From assembly GCF_900188005.1 (NCBI RefSeq), contig NZ_FZNR01000010.1, forward strand, positions 1-64,000: a DNA stretch of 64,000 nucleotides. Reading direction: 5' to 3'. Positions within the stretch are counted from its first letter, which is position 1. Each line of letters opens with the position of its first letter. The position numbers were made by a program, and so were the translations under genes. A model generated the notes under the pieces. That model had not been told where the DNA came from and ran no database searches. It saw nothing but the letters and a program-made list of their open reading frames with translations. This DNA is from Actinoplanes regularis (lineage in GTDB: Bacteria > Actinomycetota > Actinomycetes > Mycobacteriales > Micromonosporaceae). This document shows positions 54,050 through 62,765 of this stretch, piece by piece.

Positions 54050-54607
54050 ATGAGGTTGCCGGTGGGTGCGGTGTTGTCGACGGAGCGGCTGGTGTTGCGG
54101 CCGTTCGAGGCCGGTGATGCCGCCGGTGTGCACGCGGTCTGGAACGAGAAGAGTTTTCTGCGTTTCGCGCCGGTGGGTTTCCGGTATGCCGGGGCGAGTC
54201 TCGATCTGGTGCTCGACTGGTGTTCGCGTGGGGAGAATTTCGCCGGCGTGGAGCGTGAGAGCGGCCGGTTGGCGTGTCATGTGGCGTTGTTCGGTACTGA
54301 CTGGACGGCGAAGACGACCGAGATCCACTACTGGACGGCGGTGTGGGCGCGCGGCAACGGTTTCGCGGTGGAGGCGGCGCGGGCGGTGAGCCGGTGGGCG
54401 TTGACGGAGTTGGGGCTGGTGCGGGTGGCGTTGCAGACGGATACCCGCAATGTGGCGTCGCGGCGGGTGGCGGAGAGTGCCGGTTTCGTTTTCGAGGGTG
54501 TGCTGCGCAACGCGTCGTGGACCCGGTCGGGCCGGGGTGATCTTGCGGTGTTCAGTCTGGTCCCGGGTGATCTTCAGGTGAACGAGCGGGAGGTGCGCAG
54601 CCGGTAG
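54050..54607 (+). CDS. GNAT acetyltransferase (RimJ/RimL-like)
   Basis: About 185 residues. STERLVLRPFEAGDAAGVHA, IHYWTAVWARGNGFAVEAAR (acetyl-CoA loop region with RGNG), LVRVALQTDTRNVASRRVAE and AGFVFEGVLRNA are the RimJ/RimL subfamily pattern (N-terminal or small-molecule acetyltransferases). TAAAAT lies nine bases before ATG 54050, suggesting a leaderless transcript. Its end overlaps the convergent methyltransferase by 34 bases. Confidence 0.88.
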   Translation: MRLPVGAVLSTERLVLRPFEAGDAAGVHAVWNEKSFLRFAPVGFRYAGASLDLVLDWCSRGENFAGVERESGRLACHVALFGTDWTAKTTEIHYWTAVWARGNGFAVEAARAVSRWALTELGLVRVALQTDTRNVASRRVAESAGFVFEGVLRNASWTRSGRGDLAVFSLVPGDLQVNEREVRSR

Positions 54608-55158
54608 CCGGGCAGTTTGAGCTGTTCGCCGTCGACCTGGGCGAGGACTTCGACGTCTTTGATGGCGGTGTCGGTCCAGGTGGGTTCGGGGAACCACTGC
54701 TGCAGGTGGTCGCGGGTGATGCTCCAGTGCTCGCCGGCGTCGGCGGAGATGGCCAGGACGTAGACGAGGGTGCCCGGTTCGCTGAGTGCGGGTAGTTGGG
54801 CGAGGTAGTCGTCGACGCCGCCGTTGCGGTGCAGGTTGTGCAGCAGGCCGCAGTCGAAGATGGTGTCGAAGGGCGCGTTGGGCAGGGTCAGTGCGGTGGC
54901 GTCCTGGACTTCGAAGCGGACGGTGAGGCCGGTGGCTTTGGCTCGGGCCTTCTCGATGGCCAGTGGTGAGATGTCCACTCCGGTGACGTGGTATCCGCGG
55001 TTGGCCAGGACGATGGAGAGGTTGCCGGTGCCGCAGCCGAGGTCGAGGACTTTGGGGCCGCGCACGCCGTGTTCGAGCAGGGCGGTGATCGCGGGTTGCG
55101 GGCGGCCGATCTCCCAGGGCGCGGTGCCGGTGCGGTACGGCTCGTCGTAGTCGATCAT
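54574..55158 (-). CDS. Class I SAM-dependent methyltransferase
   Basis: About 194 residues. MIDYDEPYRTGTAPWEIGRP, motif I VLDLGCGTGNLSIVLA, acidic strand VTGVDISPLAIEKARAKA, motif IV FDTIFDCGLLHNL. It resembles the TehB/thiopurine-type methyltransferase group. GGGGAGGG upstream supports ATG 55158. Substrate unknown. Overlaps the GNAT 3' end. Confidence 0.88.
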   Translation of the reverse strand: MIDYDEPYRTGTAPWEIGRPQPAITALLEHGVRGPKVLDLGCGTGNLSIVLANRGYHVTGVDISPLAIEKARAKATGLTVRFEVQDATALTLPNAPFDTIFDCGLLHNLHRNGGVDDYLAQLPALSEPGTLVYVLAISADAGEHWSITRDHLQQWFPEPTWTDTAIKDVEVLAQVDGEQLKLPGYRLRTSRSFT

Positions 55159-55329
55159 CGTGCCCTCCCCCATGGATCTGTCCGACGACCCTATCGCGTC
55201 GGTCTGACGTTTGAGACTTCGTACCTTGATCGTCGGGTTTAGAGGCCAAAACCTTAAAGCGATTTCGGCGGTACGGTCTACTCCCCCGCGTTCGTCGTCG
55301 GCGCGGCCGGTGTGATGATCGCGTGTGTG

Positions 55330-55701
55330 ATGAGTGACGGAACCGCGGTGCCCACGTCCTGCTGCGGGACCGGCCGGGTGTACGACTTCGTGGCCGGCGA
55401 GCGGCTGGGGTGGTCGGTGGATCACGAGTGCGGTGCGCTGGAGTGTGGTCGTGGGGAGCTGCCGGAGGATCTGCGGCGGGCGATCATGGAGCATTACGGC
55501 GTGTTCCGGCTGCGGTTCGCTGCGGATCCGGGGTCGCGGCGGGTGGCGGTGATGAAGGTGTTGCGGGAGTTCGGGACGCCGTTGTCGCGGCTCAAGGCCG
55601 TACTGGAGGACGGGTTGACCGGGACCGAGGCGGAGATGACGGTGGCGCGGCGGCATCTGGCCCGGGCCGGGGTTGCGCTGGTGCTGGAGCGTCAGGGCTG
55701 A
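55330..55701 (+). CDS. Hypothetical protein
   Basis: About 123 residues: CCGTGRVYDFVAGERLGWSV, LPEDLRRAIMEHYGVFRLRF, VMKVLREFGTPLSRLKAVLE, ending LARAGVALVLERQG. Mixed alpha/beta and soluble, with a Cys-rich N-terminus (SCCGTG, HECGALECGRG) that could bind metal. The start is uncertain: ATG 55330, ATG 55315 and GTG 55312 are in frame and none has a good ribosome site. No family recognised. Confidence 0.5.
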   Translation: MSDGTAVPTSCCGTGRVYDFVAGERLGWSVDHECGALECGRGELPEDLRRAIMEHYGVFRLRFAADPGSRRVAVMKVLREFGTPLSRLKAVLEDGLTGTEAEMTVARRHLARAGVALVLERQG

Positions 55702-55740
55702 CGGGCGGGCCGGGCCTGCGAGGCGGCCCGGCCCGGTGGG

Positions 55741-56790
55741 TCACCGGTAGTCGGCGGTGATGCGGCGTTCGGTGCCGTCGACGGTGACGGGTCCGCCGTG
55801 CGGCAGGATCCATTGCGGCCGGGTGTGGCCGAACGGGACGCCGACGCAGATGACGGCCTGCGGGTTGTAGCGGGTCACCGTCTCGACGACCGTGTCGCGT
55901 TGCTGTGCGCGCAGGTCCGCCCGTTCGGTGGGCGAGGGCTGGTGGGTGAAGTCGGAGACGGGTGGGCGGGCGACCAGGACCGCGTCGACGGCGGCGAGCA
56001 GGCCGCGTTCGCCGAGGGTGCGGACGATCCGTCCGACGTTGTGGGCGGGCAGGAGCTCTTCGGAGGTTTCGAGCAGCAGTACGTTGCCGTCGAGGGCGTC
56101 CGCGGGGAACGGGAAGCGGCCCGCGGCGAGGATCTGTTCGGTGACTTCGAGGCAGCCGCCCCAGGTGGTGCCGGTGATTGTGCGGCGTGGGCCGTGCCAG
56201 CTCCACGGTTCGGTCGGTTCGCGGTCGCCGAAGTGGTGCAGGGCGCGTGGGTCGGCCCAGTCGAGGCCGATGTCCTCGGATTCGCCGGGGTCGGTGATCT
56301 CCAGGGTTTCGCCGGTGAGCAGGGCGGCGCGCAGGGAGCTGGCGTGGATGTCGTCGACGGCGGGTCCGGGGCCGAGGTGGACCTGGGAGGAGCCGCCGTA
56401 GAAGCTGGCGATGCCGTGGCTCCAGAGCCAGTTGTGCAGGTTGGTGTTGTCGCTGGTGCCGAGGAAGGGTTTCGGGTCGGCGCGGGCGGCTTCGGCGTCC
56501 AGGTGCGGGATGACGGTGATCTGGTCGTCGCCGCCGACGACGGCGAGGATGGCGCGGATGCGGGGGTCGGCGAAGGCGGCGTTGAGGTCGGCGGCGCGGG
56601 CTTGTGGTGTCGCGCCGAGCTGGCGGGTGGTGGGGTATTCGATCGGTACGAGGCCGGTCAGCTCGGTGAGCCGGCGCAGGCCCTGTTCGTGGATCTCGGG
56701 GAAGGCGCCCGGGGCGGCGAACGATGGTGACAGGACCGCGATGTGGTCGCCGGGCTTGGCTTTCGGGGGCCGCGCAAGATCATGCTTCAT
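55741..56790 (-). CDS. S66 peptidase (LD-carboxypeptidase/MccF-like)
   Basis: About 349 residues. KPGDHIAVLSPSFAAPGAFP, DPRIRAILAVVGGDDQITVI, catalytic Ser in FLGTSDNTNLHNWL, then GGCLEVTEQIL and a C-terminal AVICVGVPFGHTRPQWILPH (His). This is family S66, covering murein LD-carboxypeptidases and MccF-type enzymes that inactivate microcin C-like aminoacyl-nucleotides. The GTSDNT site and length are closer to the MccF group. ATG 56790 chosen; no strong ribosome site. Possible self-protection or antibiotic defence is inference. Confidence 0.85.
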   Translation of the reverse strand: MKHDLARPPKAKPGDHIAVLSPSFAAPGAFPEIHEQGLRRLTELTGLVPIEYPTTRQLGATPQARAADLNAAFADPRIRAILAVVGGDDQITVIPHLDAEAARADPKPFLGTSDNTNLHNWLWSHGIASFYGGSSQVHLGPGPAVDDIHASSLRAALLTGETLEITDPGESEDIGLDWADPRALHHFGDREPTEPWSWHGPRRTITGTTWGGCLEVTEQILAAGRFPFPADALDGNVLLLETSEELLPAHNVGRIVRTLGERGLLAAVDAVLVARPPVSDFTHQPSPTERADLRAQQRDTVVETVTRYNPQAVICVGVPFGHTRPQWILPHGGPVTVDGTERRITADYR

Positions 56791-56831
56791 GGGGGGATCC
56801 AACACCGGCCTCGGCCGGTACGCATCCTCGT

Positions 56832-57644
56832 TTATCGACGTTCGCCCAGCCGGCCGACTCCGCCGTAGATCGCGATGTCGTGGGGGCTGGGCAGGTCGTC
56901 GGTGGCCGGGTGCCAGGCGCAGACCGGGACGATGCCGGGTTCGAGCAGGTGCAGGCCGGTGAAGTACTCGGTGATCTCGTCGTGCGAGCGGGGGTACGCG
57001 TCGCTGGCGCCTCTGGCGGTCAGCTGCCGGAAGTACTCCTTCTCCTGTTCGGTGGAGAAGTCGGCGGTGCCGTGGGTCAGCACGAGGTGGCTGCCGGGGG
57101 CCAGGGCGGCGAGCAGCTCGGCGACGAGGTCGCGGGCGTGCTGGTGTTCGGCGATGAAGTGCAGGACGGCGACGAGGACGAGCCCGACGGGGCGGTCGAG
57201 ATCGAGGGTGTCGCGCAGCATCGGGTGGGCGAGGATCTTGCCGGGGTTGCGCAGGTCTTCCTCGATGTAGCGGGTGCGGCCCGCTGCGGTGCTGGAGAGC
57301 AGGGCGCGGGCGTGGGTCATCACCATCGGGTCGTTGTCGACGTAGACGACGCGGGCGGCCGGGTTGGCGCGCTGGGCGACCTCGTGGGTGTTGTCGGCGG
57401 TGGGCAGGCCGGTGCCGATGTCGAGGAACTGGTCGATGCCGGTCTCGGCCAGGTGTCGTACGGCGCGTTGCAGGAAGGCCCGGTTCTCCCGGGCGGTGAG
57501 CCGGATGGTGGGGTGGGCCTTCTCGATCAGGTCGCCGGATTCGCGGTCGGCGGCGAAGTGGTCCTTGCCGCCGAGCCAGTAGTTGTAGCGGCGGGCCGGG
57601 TGGACGGTGGTGGTGTCCAGGCCGGCGGGTGCGTCATCCACCAC
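56832..57644 (-). CDS. DUF574-type S-adenosyl methyltransferase
   Basis: About 270 residues. HPARRYNYWLGGKDHFAADR, RENRAFLQRAVRHLAETGID, QFLDIGTGLPTADNTHEVAQ, VVYVDNDPMVMTHARALLSS, LVAVLHFI. This is the methyltransferase family 19 (DUF574) greatly expanded in actinomycetes, whose substrates are unknown. Complete and typical in size. Monocistronic; upstream of it the next gene is divergent. Confidence 0.88.
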   Translation of the reverse strand: MVDDAPAGLDTTTVHPARRYNYWLGGKDHFAADRESGDLIEKAHPTIRLTARENRAFLQRAVRHLAETGIDQFLDIGTGLPTADNTHEVAQRANPAARVVYVDNDPMVMTHARALLSSTAAGRTRYIEEDLRNPGKILAHPMLRDTLDLDRPVGLVLVAVLHFIAEHQHARDLVAELLAALAPGSHLVLTHGTADFSTEQEKEYFRQLTARGASDAYPRSHDEITEYFTGLHLLEPGIVPVCAWHPATDDLPSPHDIAIYGGVGRLGERR

Positions 57645-57744
57645 GTGCGTTTCTCCCCCGTGTCGATGTCCCGGTGAAAACTGTCGGTGACGAAGCTATC
57701 GCAAAACGACGTGCGGGGTCCTTTGTGGATGCTATGAATGTGCG

Positions 57745-58305
57745 GTGCGGAATCGGGTCACGGACGCCTGCGCGCGAGCGCTGGCCTGTTGCGGTTTCAC
57801 CCGGCGCCGGCATGGGATCCTGCTGCAGCCCGAGCACGGCTGGCTGGATCTGCGGCTGAGCGACGAGGGGACGTCTGTCGTGGCCGAGCCGGTGGTCGGG
57901 GTGCGGCACCGGCCGGTGGAGAAGATCCTGGTGGCCACGGCGGGCTGGGACGAGCCGGTGGCGTGTGTGACGCTGCCGGTCGGTGGGCGGTGGGTGTTCC
58001 CGGCGGGCGGGGATCTGGTCGCGGTCGCGGACGAGTTGGCCGAGGTGGTGGTGGTGCGGGGGCAGCCGTTCATCGACCGGTGGGCGGACTGGGCGGCGCT
58101 GCGCCGGGAGATCGGTGGGCTGTTGCCGGAGGCGACCCGGTTCTTCCTGCTGCCGGCGGTGGCGCTGGCCGACGGTGACCGGGACCGGGCGCGGGCGTTG
58201 ATCGCCGAGGAGTCCGCCCGGCTGGTGGCACGCGACGACAAGTATGCCGTGGCGTACCGCGACTATGCTCGCCGGTTCACCCGGCTGGCGAGAGGAGACG
58301 TGTGA
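57745..58305 (+). CDS. Hypothetical protein, first of four-gene operon
   Basis: About 186 residues: RALACCGFTRRRHGILLQPE, HGWLDLRLSDEGTSVVAEPV, FIDRWADWAALRREIGGLLP, then helices rich in Asp/Arg (DGDRDRARALIAEESARLVA). Soluble, no known motif; probably an immunity- or adaptor-like small protein. GTG 57745. Its stop overlaps the HD-domain gene as GTGA with an AGAGGAG ribosome site inside it, so the two are translated together. Confidence 0.65.
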   Translation: MRNRVTDACARALACCGFTRRRHGILLQPEHGWLDLRLSDEGTSVVAEPVVGVRHRPVEKILVATAGWDEPVACVTLPVGGRWVFPAGGDLVAVADELAEVVVVRGQPFIDRWADWAALRREIGGLLPEATRFFLLPAVALADGDRDRARALIAEESARLVARDDKYAVAYRDYARRFTRLARGDV

Positions 58306-58892
58306 ATCTGCTGGTCGAGGCGATCGGTGGTCCGGCCGTACCACCGCTGCGGTTGTTGCCGCCGGCGGCGGCTGATCTTCTGGTGACGTTGGGGGCTCCG
58401 CCGCGGCTGGGGGCGCACCTGCGGGCCGTGCACGACGTGGCATGGCGGTTGACCGGCTGGCTGGCCGGCGCGTACCCGGCGCTCGAGTTCGATCGCTCGG
58501 CGGTGCTGTTCGGGGCGGCGACCCACGACATCGGCAAGGTCACACATCCGCAGGAGCTGTCCGGGCCCGGTTCCCGGCATGAGCAGGCCGGGCGGCGGCT
58601 GCTGCTGCAGGCGGGGGTGGCGCCTCGGCTGGCCCGGTTCGCGGCCAGTCACGGCTCGTGGGACTCCCCCACCGTCGAGATCGAGGATCTGCTGGTCAGC
58701 GTCGCGGACAAGGTGTGGAAGGCCAAACGGGTGCCGGATCTGGAGCAGCTGCTGATCGAGCGGCTGGTGGCGGTCTGCGGGCAGGAGCCGTGGGCGGTGT
58801 TCCTGGCCCTGGACACCGAGTTGGACGAACTGGCGGCCGGGGCGGACGGGCGGCTCGCGTACCAGAACGGATTCCCGGTCGACGTAAGGTGA
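58302..58892 (+). CDS. HD-domain phosphohydrolase
   Basis: About 196 residues. HD-domain metal ligands: His in RAVHDVAWRL, the His-Asp pair in FGAATHDIGKVTHP, and later His in RFAASHGSWDSP and Asp in LLVSVADKVWKAKR. Metal-dependent phosphohydrolase on nucleotides or phosphodiesters. Overlaps the upstream gene and is followed four bases later by a metallophosphoesterase, so two phosphate-cleaving enzymes are co-produced. Confidence 0.82.
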   Translation: MNLLVEAIGGPAVPPLRLLPPAAADLLVTLGAPPRLGAHLRAVHDVAWRLTGWLAGAYPALEFDRSAVLFGAATHDIGKVTHPQELSGPGSRHEQAGRRLLLQAGVAPRLARFAASHGSWDSPTVEIEDLLVSVADKVWKAKRVPDLEQLLIERLVAVCGQEPWAVFLALDTELDELAAGADGRLAYQNGFPVDVR

Positions 58893-58896
58893 TCGC

Positions 58897-59637
58897 ATGC
58901 GGCTCGCGGTCATCTCCGATGTGCACGGCAACCTGCCCGCGCTCGACGCGGTCCTGACGGCGATCGCCGAGGACGGTGCCGAGCTCACCGTCAACCTCGG
59001 TGACCTGCTGTCCGGGCCGGTCCAGCCGGCCGAGACCGCGGACCGGCTGATCGAGCTCGGATTGCCGACCGTGGCCGGTAACCACGAGCGGCAGCTGTTG
59101 ACCTTCTCCGAGCAGCGGATGGGGATGGTCGACCGGCTCACCAGCTCGCTGATCGGCGCGCGGCATCGCTCGTGGATGGCGTCGCTGCCGATGACGTTGT
59201 CGCCCGCGCCGGGGGTTCTGGCGTTTCACGGCACGCCCACCGACGACCTGCAGTATCTGCTGCACACCGTCACCGCCGCCGGGGCTCGGGAGGCGACCGT
59301 CGACGAGGTTCGTTCCCGGCTCGGTGAGGTCAGCGGCTATCACCTGCTGCTGTGCGGGCACACCCATGTCGCCGGGTCGCTGCGGCTGCCCGGCGGGCCG
59401 TTGATCGTGAACCCGGGCAGTGTCGGCTGGCCGGCGTACACCGACGACCGGCCGTTCGAGCACGAGATGGCCGCCGGCAGCCCGCACGCCCGGTACGCGC
59501 TGGTCGACGACGCGTCCGGGCGGTGGGAGGTGTCGTTGCGGGAGGTGACGTACCCGTGGGACAAGGCGGCGGCGTTCGCCGAGGGTTTCGGGCGCCCCGA
59601 CGTGGCGCACGCGCTGCGGACCGGACGCAACAGCTGA
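58897..59637 (+). CDS. Calcineurin-like metallophosphoesterase (YfcE type)
   Basis: About 246 residues. DVHGN in MRLAVISDVHGNLPALDAVL, GD in LTVNLGDLLSGP, GNHE in PTVAGNHERQLL, GHTH in LLCGHTHVAGSL, and VNPGSVGWPAY, the full di-metal set of the YfcE/MJ0936 group. Cytoplasmic phosphodiesterase of unknown substrate. Its stop overlaps the next start (TGATG), which fixes operon membership. Confidence 0.9.
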   Translation: MRLAVISDVHGNLPALDAVLTAIAEDGAELTVNLGDLLSGPVQPAETADRLIELGLPTVAGNHERQLLTFSEQRMGMVDRLTSSLIGARHRSWMASLPMTLSPAPGVLAFHGTPTDDLQYLLHTVTAAGAREATVDEVRSRLGEVSGYHLLLCGHTHVAGSLRLPGGPLIVNPGSVGWPAYTDDRPFEHEMAAGSPHARYALVDDASGRWEVSLREVTYPWDKAAAFAEGFGRPDVAHALRTGRNS

Positions 59638-60386
59638 TGGGCGCCGAGCAGGCCGGGCCGGTGCGGTGGGTGACCGGGTTCCTGGACACGCCCGCCGCGC
59701 ACGCCCCGGTCGCCGAGCGGTTCTGGCTGGCGGTGACCGGTACGACCCTGTCGACGCGCCGCGGCGACGGGACGTTCGCGACCCTGGTCCCAGCCTCGGG
59801 CGACCCGGTGCTGCGGGTGCAGGTGGTCGGTGACGCACCAGCGCGTGGCCACCTGGACCTGCACGTCGAATCGCTGCCGGAGGCCGCGTCGACGCTGGTG
59901 GCGCTCGGTGCGAGCGTGCTGCGCCGAGACGACGATCTGATTGTGTCGCGGTCGCCGGGCGGGATCGTGTTCTGCCTGGTCCCGTGGCGTGGTGAGCGGA
60001 CCGGCCCGGTCGCGCCGGTCTGGCCCGACGGTCAGGCCAGCCTCGCCGACCAGGTGTGCCTCGACCTTCCCGCCGCGGTGTACGAGGCGGAGTGCGTGTT
60101 CTGGCGGGCGGCGACCGGCTGGCACCACGATCCGATACCGGCTTGCGCCGAGTTCGAGCGCCTGATCGCACCGGAGCCGCTCCCGGCGCGGCTGCTGCTG
60201 CAGCGCCTCGACGCCGGCCCGGCCGGCGTGCATCTCGATCTGGCCTGCGACGATGTGGACGCCGAGGTGGCCCGGCACGAGGCGCTGGGTGCCACGGTGG
60301 TGCGCCGGATCCCGGACAGCTGGACGACGCTGCGCGATCCGGCCGGCCGCTTCTACTGCGTCACCGCCCGTCCCCCGCGCCGCTGA
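59637..60386 (+). CDS. Two-module VOC (glyoxalase-like) protein
   Basis: About 249 residues with two vicinal-oxygen-chelate halves: VRWVTGFLDTPAAHAPVAER with HLDLHVESLPEAASTLVALG and FCLVPWRG, then QVCLDLPAAVYEAECVFWRA with VHLDLACDDVDAEVARHEAL and TLRDPAGRFYCV. The metal ligands of true glyoxalases are only partly present, so it may be a binding or resistance protein. Last gene of the four-gene operon; ATG 59637 shares a base with the previous stop. Confidence 0.82.
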   Translation: MGAEQAGPVRWVTGFLDTPAAHAPVAERFWLAVTGTTLSTRRGDGTFATLVPASGDPVLRVQVVGDAPARGHLDLHVESLPEAASTLVALGASVLRRDDDLIVSRSPGGIVFCLVPWRGERTGPVAPVWPDGQASLADQVCLDLPAAVYEAECVFWRAATGWHHDPIPACAEFERLIAPEPLPARLLLQRLDAGPAGVHLDLACDDVDAEVARHEALGATVVRRIPDSWTTLRDPAGRFYCVTARPPRR

Positions 60387-60529
60387 AAGGTGTCGCCTCA
60401 CCCGAGCAACCGGCCTGAACGGTTCCGGCTCGCCGACGGCCTCTCGACGAGCAACTCCAGCTTCGGCCACGAGACCGGCGACACTGCACCGCTGTGTGGC
60501 GGCTGCCGGGAAAGGAGAGCTGAGCGCCC

Positions 60530-60955
60530 GTGCACAACTACCGCTTCAAACGCCAGACCAGCAGGATCGGCATCTTCGCCGGCGTCACCGCCGACGCCTT
60601 ACGGCAAACCACCCCACCGGTGCGGGCTGATCACATCAGCGATCGCGTGTGGCTGGACACGTCCCGCGTCACCGATGGCTTTCGCGGCACATCCCTCCAG
60701 CTGAGCCGGAACGAAGTCGGATGGCTGCGGACCGGACTGCGTCACGTCGCAGACGACATCACGCGCGCCGAAGCCACCGGCCACATCATCGTCGTCATCC
60801 ACGCGCTGGAAATCGTCGAAGTCGACTACCTGGAGGCGGCCCTCGCTCCCGCCATCGCTGGTTGGGCAGCCCTGGAGTTCGGCTTCACGAACCGTCCGGC
60901 GGAGATCCGGCTCGACGACCAGACCAGCGAATACGTCGTCTGCTGGACAGGTTGA
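60530..60955 (+). CDS. Hypothetical protein
   Basis: About 141 residues, beginning MHNYRFKRQTSRIGIFAGVT with a good AAGGAG site upstream of GTG 60530. GFRGTSLQLSRNEVGWLRTG, IIVVIHALEIVEVDYLEAAL, WAALEFGFTNRPAEIRLDDQ. An alpha/beta small domain; no motif recognised. Independent unit, convergent with the Lrp gene. Confidence 0.6.
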   Translation: MHNYRFKRQTSRIGIFAGVTADALRQTTPPVRADHISDRVWLDTSRVTDGFRGTSLQLSRNEVGWLRTGLRHVADDITRAEATGHIIVVIHALEIVEVDYLEAALAPAIAGWAALEFGFTNRPAEIRLDDQTSEYVVCWTG

Positions 60956-60979
60956 TCCACTCTCCGTCGATCGGCCGGG

Positions 60980-61438
60980 TCAGAGGTCGAGGGGCTCGAT
61001 GACGGGTTTGCGGGAGTGTTCGTAGATCACGGAGCTGCGGAAACCGACGATCTCCCGGCGGCCGCTGAACTTGTCCATGAGGAAGGCGTGCAGGGCGCCG
61101 ACGTCGGGGACCGCGACGTGGACCAGGAAGTCGTCGCCGCCGGCGACGACGAAGACCGACAGGACCTCCGGAAGATCCATCGCGTACGCCTTGAAGCTCT
61201 CGATGACGGTACGAGACAGCGGCCGCACCTGTACGTGCAGCAGCGCCTGCACGCCGCGGTTGAGCGCCCCGAGGTCGACCTCGGCGTGGAAGCCGGTTAT
61301 CACGCCGCGCTCACGTAGAGCCCGGACCCGTTCCAGGCAGGTCGACGGGGCGACACCGATGGTGCGGGCCAGTTCCCGGTTGGTCTGCCGGGCGTCTGTC
61401 TGAAGATGGGCCACGATCGCCGAATCAAGTTCGTCCAC
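60980..61438 (-). CDS. Lrp/AsnC-family regulator
   Basis: About 152 residues. HTH: MDELDSAIVAHLQTDARQTN, RELARTIGVAPSTCLERVRA, LRERGVITGFHAEVD; RAM ligand domain from about residue 60 (VLSVFVVAGGDDFLVHVAVP). Divergent from the amino-acid dehydrogenase with 78 bases between the starts, as in Bkd/leucine-dehydrogenase regulators, so it probably senses branched-chain amino acids and controls that gene. Confidence 0.92.
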   Translation of the reverse strand: MDELDSAIVAHLQTDARQTNRELARTIGVAPSTCLERVRALRERGVITGFHAEVDLGALNRGVQALLHVQVRPLSRTVIESFKAYAMDLPEVLSVFVVAGGDDFLVHVAVPDVGALHAFLMDKFSGRREIVGFRSSVIYEHSRKPVIEPLDL

Positions 61439-61516
61439 GACCGGAATTATCGCCTACTTGTCGAACATCGTCCGGAATCAGCGGGTGAATCTCGATCAAC
61501 TGGCTAGCGTCGAGGC

Positions 61517-62656
61517 ATGGAACACGAACTTGTCATCACCGAACGTGGCCGCCGTTCGGGGCTGCCGATCACCGTCGCGGTGCACGCGACCGGCCGTGGC
61601 ATGGCCGCCGGCGGCTGCCGGCTCGAGCACTACCCGCACTGGCGTGACGGCCTCGACGACGCGTTGCGGCTGTCGGCGGCGATGACCGGCAAGTGCGCGG
61701 TCGCCGGCCTGCCGCTCGGCGGCGGAAAGACCGTGGTGACCCTGCCGGACCGGCGCGCGCCCGCTCCCGCCGCCCGCCGCGATCTGCTGCACGACGTCGG
61801 CGACGTGATCGCCTCCCTGGACGGCCGCTACGCGACCGGCCCGGACGTCGGCACCGGGCCCGACGACATGACGGTGATCGCCGAACGCACCCGGCACGTC
61901 TTCTGCCGGCCGCGCTCCGCCGGCGGCAGCGGTGACTCGTCCCCGCACACCGCCGCCGGGGTGCTCGCCGCCCTGCGGACGGTCTGCGCCGACCGGTTCG
62001 GATCAGCCGACCTGGCCGGCCGCAGCTTCGCGATCCTGGGCCTGGGCCGGGTCGGCGCGCACATCGCGGCGCTGCTCGCGGCGGCCGGCGCCCGGCTGAT
62101 CGCCGCCGACGTCGACACCGCCCGGCGGGTGGTCGCCGCGCGGCACGGCGCCACCTGGGTCAGCCCGCGGGACTGCCTGACCGCCGCGGTGGACGTGCTG
62201 GTCCCGGCCGCGCTCGGCGGCCTGCTGACCGCGGCGTCGGTGCCGGCGTTGCGGTGCGCGGCGATCGCCGGGCCGGCCAACAACCAGCTGGATGCCGCGG
62301 GCACCGCGGGCCTGCTGCACGAGCGGGGCATCCTGTGGGCACCGGACATCGCGGTCAGCGCGGGCGGGCTGATCCATGCGACCGCCGTCGAACTGCTGCA
62401 CGAGACTCCGGAGCGGGCGGCCGCCCGAGTACACGGCATCGGCGACACGCTGGCGGCGATCCTGAACACCGCCCGCACGGACGCGGTAAGCCCGGCAACG
62501 GTCGTGGATCAGCTCGTCGCCCGGTCACTCGGCCCGGTCGGGTCTCGCCCGAAACCGGCTTCCGGCAAGAGTTCGCCGCCGGCCGACGCCGCCGGCACGG
62601 TGACCCGGCCGGCGATGACGTCATGGCCCAGCGCCGGTTCGCGGGACCGACCGTGA
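61517..62656 (+). CDS. Leucine/valine-type amino-acid dehydrogenase
   Basis: About 379 residues. Glu/Leu/Phe/Val dehydrogenase family: GRGMAAGGCRLEHYPHWRDG, MTGKCAVAGLPLGGGKTVV (catalytic Lys in GGGKTVV), DVGTGPDDMTVIAERT, Rossmann FAILGLGRVGAHIAALLAAA, IAGPANNQLDAAGTAGLL, ILWAPDIAVSAGGLIHATA. NAD-dependent oxidative deamination of a branched-chain amino acid is likely. The last 45 or so residues are a Pro/Ser/Lys-rich tail not typical of the family. Confidence 0.88.
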   Translation: MEHELVITERGRRSGLPITVAVHATGRGMAAGGCRLEHYPHWRDGLDDALRLSAAMTGKCAVAGLPLGGGKTVVTLPDRRAPAPAARRDLLHDVGDVIASLDGRYATGPDVGTGPDDMTVIAERTRHVFCRPRSAGGSGDSSPHTAAGVLAALRTVCADRFGSADLAGRSFAILGLGRVGAHIAALLAAAGARLIAADVDTARRVVAARHGATWVSPRDCLTAAVDVLVPAALGGLLTAASVPALRCAAIAGPANNQLDAAGTAGLLHERGILWAPDIAVSAGGLIHATAVELLHETPERAAARVHGIGDTLAAILNTARTDAVSPATVVDQLVARSLGPVGSRPKPASGKSSPPADAAGTVTRPAMTSWPSAGSRDRP

Positions 62657-62725
62657 CGCGCGGCACTGCCCGGGGGCGCCGCAAGCGCCGCGCGGGAATG
62701 TCACGGGGCTTGGCTTGGGCCTGGC

Positions 62726-62765
62726 CACGGGGCCCCACAGGTCGTACCTGGAAATGATTTTGAAC
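62726..62765. repeat. Dispersed 3'-end element, copy B
   Basis: Carries GGGGCCCCACAGGTCGTACC, identical over 23 bases to 33666-33688, followed by TGGAAATGATTTTGAA. It touches the stop of the small acidic protein gene on the minus strand, the same position and orientation relative to a gene end as copy A and the 20820-21015 element. Confidence 0.6.
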
